Both the position numbers and the translations under genes were made by a program. Positions 60,034 through 64,000 of a DNA stretch of 64,000 nt are shown one piece after another. Source of the stretch: Planctomycetes bacterium B3_Pla (GTDB taxonomy: Bacteria > Planctomycetota > Phycisphaerae > Sedimentisphaerales > Anaerobacaceae); NCBI GenBank assembly GCA_005223045.1, contig NJBM01000007.1, positions 186,001-250,000 of the forward strand, given 5' to 3'. The stretch's first letter is position 1; each line of letters starts with the position of its first letter. The notes under the pieces were generated by a model, which ran no database searches, had not been told where the DNA came from, and saw only the letters and a list, made by a program, of their open reading frames with translations.

Positions 60034-61593
60034 TCATCGCCCGGAGCTTTCGGGGCTCGTCATCCTTTTGATGGCCGTCTCGAGTTTTCGGAGGTTTTCC
60101 TGCGGAACAGATTCGTCCTCGTTCATCGCCTTGACGTTATCCAGGGCCAGCTTCGCATCGTTGGCTCTCTCTGAGCCGATTCGGATCAGAAGGGATGTGT
60201 AGGCCGACCAGCATCTCGCGCATGGGTGCTCCTTCAGTGCGATTTTGTAGGCATCCTCGGCCTGAGAATAGTCCCCATTGTTGGCCAGCGAATCGGCCAG
60301 ATGCCGCTGATAAAGGTGCTGGAGACGGTCCGGGTGTGGCAGTTCGATCGCCTTTCTTATGATCGGCAACTCCTGCTCGTATTTTCGCTGCCTTCTCAAA
60401 GTGCGAGACAAGTCGAACCAGAAGCCACCGTTCGACGGCCACTTGCCGGTCAGCTCACGGGCCTGCATCTCTGCCTCGGCCGGATTCGTCCGCGTCAGAG
60501 CGACGATTTTGCCACTGAGAGCAAAGACGTGATTCGGGTCGATGGCCAGTGTGCTCTGGAATTGCCTCAACGCCTTCTTGGGTCTGCCGTGGTTCAACAG
60601 GTAACTACCATAGATCGCATGTGGAAATGCTCTGCCGGCCGCCAGCTCGATTGCTTTGGTGAAATACTCCTCATCCCCGGGCGCATCGAGCATCCATGCC
60701 GCGAGGATGTGCAGGATATACGACTCAGGACAGATTTCACAAAGCTCTTTGGCAATTTCACACGATGTTTCGGTATCTTCGACCAGAACGCTGTCGAACA
60801 ACTGCAAAATCGAATCGAAGTGTTCGGCACCGCTTCTTCCGGGCAAGTTGCTTGCGGAAGCGACCAAAGGAAGCGCGTTTCTTTGGAATAACTCCTCAAT
60901 CGCCTCGGCGTTGCATCCGAAGATGTAACGCTTCTTTCGGAAGAATTTTCTCACGTACCTCTCATTGCTCAGGACGCCGACGACAGCGCCGGTGTCAGGC
61001 AGCACGAACGCCGAGCCGCTCCATCCCTTGCCCGGATATTTGATCGGTCCCAACTGGATTGCATCTCGACCCTCTCCGTTGGTTCTGACAACGGTTTCTT
61101 CCTCCAACGACATCTGGCGGCTGAGTCTTGTGCCGCCCCGCCGGGCGATATCGCTCGGGCGATAGCCGGCGATGGCGATCTTCCTGGCCTTCCTCCATCG
61201 ATCATTGGTTTCTATCTTGAGCCCTGGATGAGAATCCCATGTCGGTTTGAGGATGGCGATGTCATTTTGCTCATCGATGTCGGCAATCTCTGCTTCAAAG
61301 ATGCCGCCGTAGCGGCGACTTATCACCAGCGGCTGAAAAAGCGAGTGATTGGCGTTCTCGAAGTCCTCGACACAATGTGCAGCGGTGAGAATCATCCGGC
61401 CGTCTCCCACTGCAAACCCGACGCGCAGTCCGTTGTAGACAATCTTGTTGTCTCTGATTCCCAGATTCAGGATATAGACAAAAGCGTCACGATCCGGTGC
61501 TTTTGCACAGAGATGGGGGGAACCGGCCGTGCAGAAAGCCAGCCACAAGCACAGGACAACCGAACGTTTGGCGATAGAGGTTCTTCGAGTCAT
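60034..61593 (-). CDS. Trypsin-like serine protease with C-terminal TPR repeats
   Basis: A 519-residue exported protein. ATG 61593 starts MTRRTSIAKRSVVLCLWLAF, a signal peptide, and overlaps nothing; upstream in-frame text is rejected. The N-terminal 230 residues are a V8/trypsin-like domain with the catalytic triad His in LTAAHCVEDF, Asp in DIDEQNDIAILKP and Ser in GKGWSGSAFVLP. Residues about 270-510 are TPR-type helical repeats (ALRQFQSTLAIDPNHVFALS; EDAYKIALKEHPCARCWSAY). The fusion would place protease activity next to a scaffold for partners. It follows the DUF1080-ThuA gene by 16 bp, so they form an operon. Confidence 0.88.
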   Translation of the reverse strand: MTRRTSIAKRSVVLCLWLAFCTAGSPHLCAKAPDRDAFVYILNLGIRDNKIVYNGLRVGFAVGDGRMILTAAHCVEDFENANHSLFQPLVISRRYGGIFEAEIADIDEQNDIAILKPTWDSHPGLKIETNDRWRKARKIAIAGYRPSDIARRGGTRLSRQMSLEEETVVRTNGEGRDAIQLGPIKYPGKGWSGSAFVLPDTGAVVGVLSNERYVRKFFRKKRYIFGCNAEAIEELFQRNALPLVASASNLPGRSGAEHFDSILQLFDSVLVEDTETSCEIAKELCEICPESYILHILAAWMLDAPGDEEYFTKAIELAAGRAFPHAIYGSYLLNHGRPKKALRQFQSTLAIDPNHVFALSGKIVALTRTNPAEAEMQARELTGKWPSNGGFWFDLSRTLRRQRKYEQELPIIRKAIELPHPDRLQHLYQRHLADSLANNGDYSQAEDAYKIALKEHPCARCWSAYTSLLIRIGSERANDAKLALDNVKAMNEDESVPQENLRKLETAIKRMTSPESSGR

Positions 61594-61609
61594 CACAATG
61601 CTATACGCT

Positions 61610-62968
61610 CTACCGCTTCCCGGCCGTCCAGAGGATTGCACGCTCGACCAACTGCGAGTAGTTGCTGTGGGCGTAGGCCTTCGAGTCGTGCCCAAGTTGA
61701 ATCGTGCACACCTTTGCCTGGGCATATTCTCTCACCCAACCTATGGTCTTGTCACTGGTGGCGTGATCGGTTGTCAGGAGCACTTGATTCTTACTGTCGA
61801 ACCAGCAGTTCTTGTAGGTTTCATCGTGAATCGTAAAATCTCTCATCCCTCTTGTAATAGGATGACTCTTGTTTGTCACGTGGACCGCGATGTCAACATC
61901 ATGTTTGTACGATCCCTGCTTATGCGAAACGCCGTCTTCCACTGCCGCCTTCAAATAGTACTTTGTGCCGATGATCTTCCTAAACTCGGGCCATTCCTGA
62001 TACGCACCCATTGTATGGTGTAATGCGACTACCCCGATGCCTTTGTCCAGCAGCTTGAGAAAATTTCTCCGCCGTTTCGGTGAGATCTTCTGTGTCATGT
62101 TATAGAATACCATCACGTCATAGTCCCAGCCGCGTATGTCCTCGAATAGCTCGCTGTGGTCCTTTTGGGGGGTCTCGGTGTAGTGAATTCCGTCCATCTC
62201 GTCGAATATCTTGAAGAACGGTTCCCGCTCAAAACCATGTCCGCCGGTTATCACAGCCACCTTGAGTTCCCTCTTGCCCCCCACGTTTAATTCCTTGATC
62301 CGAATGTTCCGCCAACGGACCTGATAGGGCTGAAAGTTCCTGCCGACACCGTGGACCTGAAGGCCGATAGTACCTTTGGCGTCCATCGAGTCTCTCAAAT
62401 CGGCACAGGGAATGCCATTCACCGATGTCTTGATCGAACTTCCGTTACATTCGATTCGGTACCTGTTCCACTCGTTGTTCTTTAGCGCGCTTGCTGCTTC
62501 CGATGAATCACCTACCCCGGCAAGGAAGAATCCGCGACGCGTCTCATCATAAATGCCGCCCGAGTTGCCGGGAGAGCTGGCGATTTCGACCTGATATCCG
62601 TACACGCGATCCGGCGGGACTTTGCGCGTGCGGGGCTTGCCGTCACGGCCCGTGAACACGAAGAACTTCTCCTCGGCGGCAATCCGGCTGCGAATCTGAA
62701 CTCCGGAATTCAACCTGGGATCGCACTTGACCTCGAATTCAAGGATGAAATCTCCATACTCCTTGTCGGTGCAAAGAAACGAGTTGGGGCTGCCCTTTAC
62801 AGCGGTTCCCACTATCAAGCCGTCCTCGACGCGATACGTTGCAAAGCCGCTGTGGATGCTCCAGCCGTTTAAGGTTCTGCCGTCAAACAAATCCACCCAT
62901 TGACCGGCGAGCGCGCTCGTCCCAGCCAGCAACAACGTTAGTGTACAAAATAGCATTTTCTTTGACAT
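61610..62968 (-). CDS. DUF1080 (3-keto-disaccharide hydrolase-like) fused to ThuA domain
   Basis: A 452-residue exported protein with signal peptide MLFCTLTLLLAGTSALA. Residues about 22-235 are a DUF1080 domain (LFDGRTLNGWSIHSG, then GDFILEFEVKCDPRLNSGV and GVGRNFQPYQVRWRNIRI), linked in this phylum to 3-keto-glycoside hydrolysis. Residues about 240-450 are a ThuA-like domain (KVAVITGGHGFEREPFFKIF, HHTMGAYQEWPEF and TIGWVREYAQAKVCTIQLGH). ThuA domains resemble trehalose utilisation proteins. The fusion suggests sugar oxidation-hydrolysis outside the cytoplasm. It is the first gene of the operon with the protease-TPR protein. Confidence 0.92.
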   Translation of the reverse strand: MSKKMLFCTLTLLLAGTSALAGQWVDLFDGRTLNGWSIHSGFATYRVEDGLIVGTAVKGSPNSFLCTDKEYGDFILEFEVKCDPRLNSGVQIRSRIAAEEKFFVFTGRDGKPRTRKVPPDRVYGYQVEIASSPGNSGGIYDETRRGFFLAGVGDSSEAASALKNNEWNRYRIECNGSSIKTSVNGIPCADLRDSMDAKGTIGLQVHGVGRNFQPYQVRWRNIRIKELNVGGKRELKVAVITGGHGFEREPFFKIFDEMDGIHYTETPQKDHSELFEDIRGWDYDVMVFYNMTQKISPKRRRNFLKLLDKGIGVVALHHTMGAYQEWPEFRKIIGTKYYLKAAVEDGVSHKQGSYKHDVDIAVHVTNKSHPITRGMRDFTIHDETYKNCWFDSKNQVLLTTDHATSDKTIGWVREYAQAKVCTIQLGHDSKAYAHSNYSQLVERAILWTAGKR

Positions 62969-63169
62969 CTTCCATCGCTCCTTTCAAGACAATTGGTTAT
63001 GGTATTCTCATATTTTAGAAAGATCGTCGTAAATATCAAGGTTTTCGATAAGAATTTGATGTAGAGCTTGTCTATGGTTTCTGGTAGAATGTGTTGTATA
63101 ACAAATAATGGGATCGCAGGAAAATGAATTGTCTTTGAGTTGGCATTAGAGCAATCTTGGAGGTCTAAA

Positions 63170-64000
63170 GTGGACGCATACGAGCGATGCAGAAGGGCCA
63201 TGCTCTTAGGGCTGGTCATTGTCGGACTATTCTCAATTAGTGATGTTGCCGTGGGCCAACAGGGACCGGCCGGAAGTGACAGTCCCGAGGAACTCCTGTT
63301 GGATTTGCTGGGCGGATACGAGGAGATAGTCTTTGCGTGCCGGCAGGAAGGAAAAGACGGGCACTGGTATGCCAATTTCGGGTACTACGCAGGTGACGGG
63401 CAGCGTAAAGCCTACCGGGCCCTCGGCAGGCTGTGCAAACTAAACGTTCGCACGAGCGAGCTGACGGTGCTTATAGATGATCCCAAAGGGACAGTACGGG
63501 ACCCACAGGTTCATTATAACGGTCGCAGGATAGTTTTTTCTTACCGAAAGGGCGGGACGGATTCTTTCCACTTATATGAGATCAACGCCGACGGCACCGC
63601 CCTGCGCCAGTTGACCGACGGCCCATACAATGACATTGAGCCGACCTACCTCGCAGACGGGGGGATTCTTTTTTGCTCGGATCGCTGCAACCGTTGGGTG
63701 AACTGCTGGCTGACGAAAGTCGCCGTAATGTATCGCTGCGACGCGGACGGCAGTAACATCCGACAGATTTCCAGCAACAGCGAGCATGAGAATACGCCCT
63801 GGCCTTTGCCGGACGGCAGGGTGCTGTATCAGCGTTGGGAATACGTGGACCGCAGCCAGGTGCATTATCATCATCTCTGGACGACCAATCCCGACGGCAC
63901 CGGACAAATGATATTCTACGGCAACATGCACCCGGGGATTGTGATGATTGACGCCAAGCCTATTCCGAGCACAGACAAGGTGGTCGCTGTTTTCTCGCCC
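63170..64000 (+). CDS. HZS-alpha-like beta-propeller protein, 3' end outside window
   Basis: A partial frame of 277 codons, open to the end of the window. GTG 63170 follows GGAGGT at 5 nt. A hydrophobic segment (AMLLGLVIVGLFSISDVAVG) forms a signal peptide, then a propeller of TolB/PD40-like blades: LYEINADGTALRQLTDGPYN, then ILFCSDRCNRWVNCWL, RCDADGSNIRQISSNSEHEN, and LYQRWEYVDRSQVHYHHLWT. The last pattern matches planctomycete proteins annotated with the hydrazine synthase alpha middle domain (HZS_alpha). Relatives outside anammox bacteria are common and of unknown function. It is divergent from the DUF1080-ThuA gene; 62969-63169 is the shared promoter region. Confidence 0.75.
   Translation, partial: MDAYERCRRAMLLGLVIVGLFSISDVAVGQQGPAGSDSPEELLLDLLGGYEEIVFACRQEGKDGHWYANFGYYAGDGQRKAYRALGRLCKLNVRTSELTVLIDDPKGTVRDPQVHYNGRRIVFSYRKGGTDSFHLYEINADGTALRQLTDGPYNDIEPTYLADGGILFCSDRCNRWVNCWLTKVAVMYRCDADGSNIRQISSNSEHENTPWPLPDGRVLYQRWEYVDRSQVHYHHLWTTNPDGTGQMIFYGNMHPGIVMIDAKPIPSTDKVVAVFSP

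Noticed and set aside
1..64000. rRNA and tRNA genes
   Set aside because: No GGTTCGA T-loop context or rRNA signature was noticed on either strand; a dedicated search would be decisive.

Overview
The window (about 55% GC by eye, both strands coding) reads like a chromosome segment of a Planctomycetota bacterium, most likely class Phycisphaerae (Sedimentisphaerales-like). The grounds are: ECF sigma genes overlapping small one-TM anti-sigma-like genes, each followed by lineage-specific secreted proteins; a GEVED protein with a C-terminal dockerin-like Ca-binding motif; a PEP-CTERM protein; a DUF1080 + ThuA protein; a TAT-exported sulfatase; several Gfo/Idh/MocA oxidoreductases, sugar-isomerase TIM barrels and URO-D paralogues; and an HZS-alpha-like beta-propeller. 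The placement is inference; no rRNA, tRNA or CRISPR array was seen.

Layout. 1-8.5 kb: 5'-truncated glycerate kinase, a Cys-rich exported protein, a one-TM protein and two ECF sigma/anti-sigma operons. 8.7-12.7 kb: APC permease fused to a PTS EIIA domain, and a secreted GEVED/dockerin-like protein. 13-19.9 kb: pckG, Gfo/Idh oxidoreductase, URO-D protein, Nramp-like transporter and a second URO-D protein in one tight operon. 20-26.4 kb: CsgG-like lipoprotein, sugar isomerase-like protein, a heterodimeric ABC exporter and a LysM protein. 26.5-28.4 kb: a small accessory island with a REP-associated tyrosine transposase (RAYT) between its own REP palindromes, an orphan BglII-like endonuclease, a truncated nucleotidyltransferase and two related small proteins. 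28.4-40.1 kb: a sugar-acid (uronate) catabolism locus with cupin, fructuronate-reductase-like SDR, HAD, zinc dehydrogenase, UlaG-like lactonase, a second SDR, LarA-like racemase, 6-phosphogluconate dehydrogenase, aminotransferase and UxaC. 40.1-47.9 kb: a minus-strand operon (TAT protein, Gfo/Idh, amidohydrolase, sulfatase) divergent from an amidohydrolase/acyltransferase pair. 48-64 kb: PEP-CTERM protein, sugar isomerase-like protein, a 1-kb leader region, a 1179-residue repeat protein, a PLD-type gene split by one stop codon, DAHP synthase-chorismate mutase, transglutaminase lipoprotein, protease-TPR protein, DUF1080-ThuA protein and the start of an HZS-alpha-like protein.

The most distinctive structure is a dispersed family of GTAG-headed hairpins. 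Copies flank the RAYT, sit at the break of the nucleotidyltransferase gene, separate two genes of the uronate operon, and lie in frame (exactly 54 bp, 18 codons) inside an anti-sigma-like gene. A different short palindrome is also inserted in frame in a TAT-exported protein. Other points worth attention are a nearly identical 38-bp block upstream of two neighbouring genes near the ECF operon, and a branched leader-RNA candidate just after a dyad-flanked promoter upstream of the 1179-residue protein.
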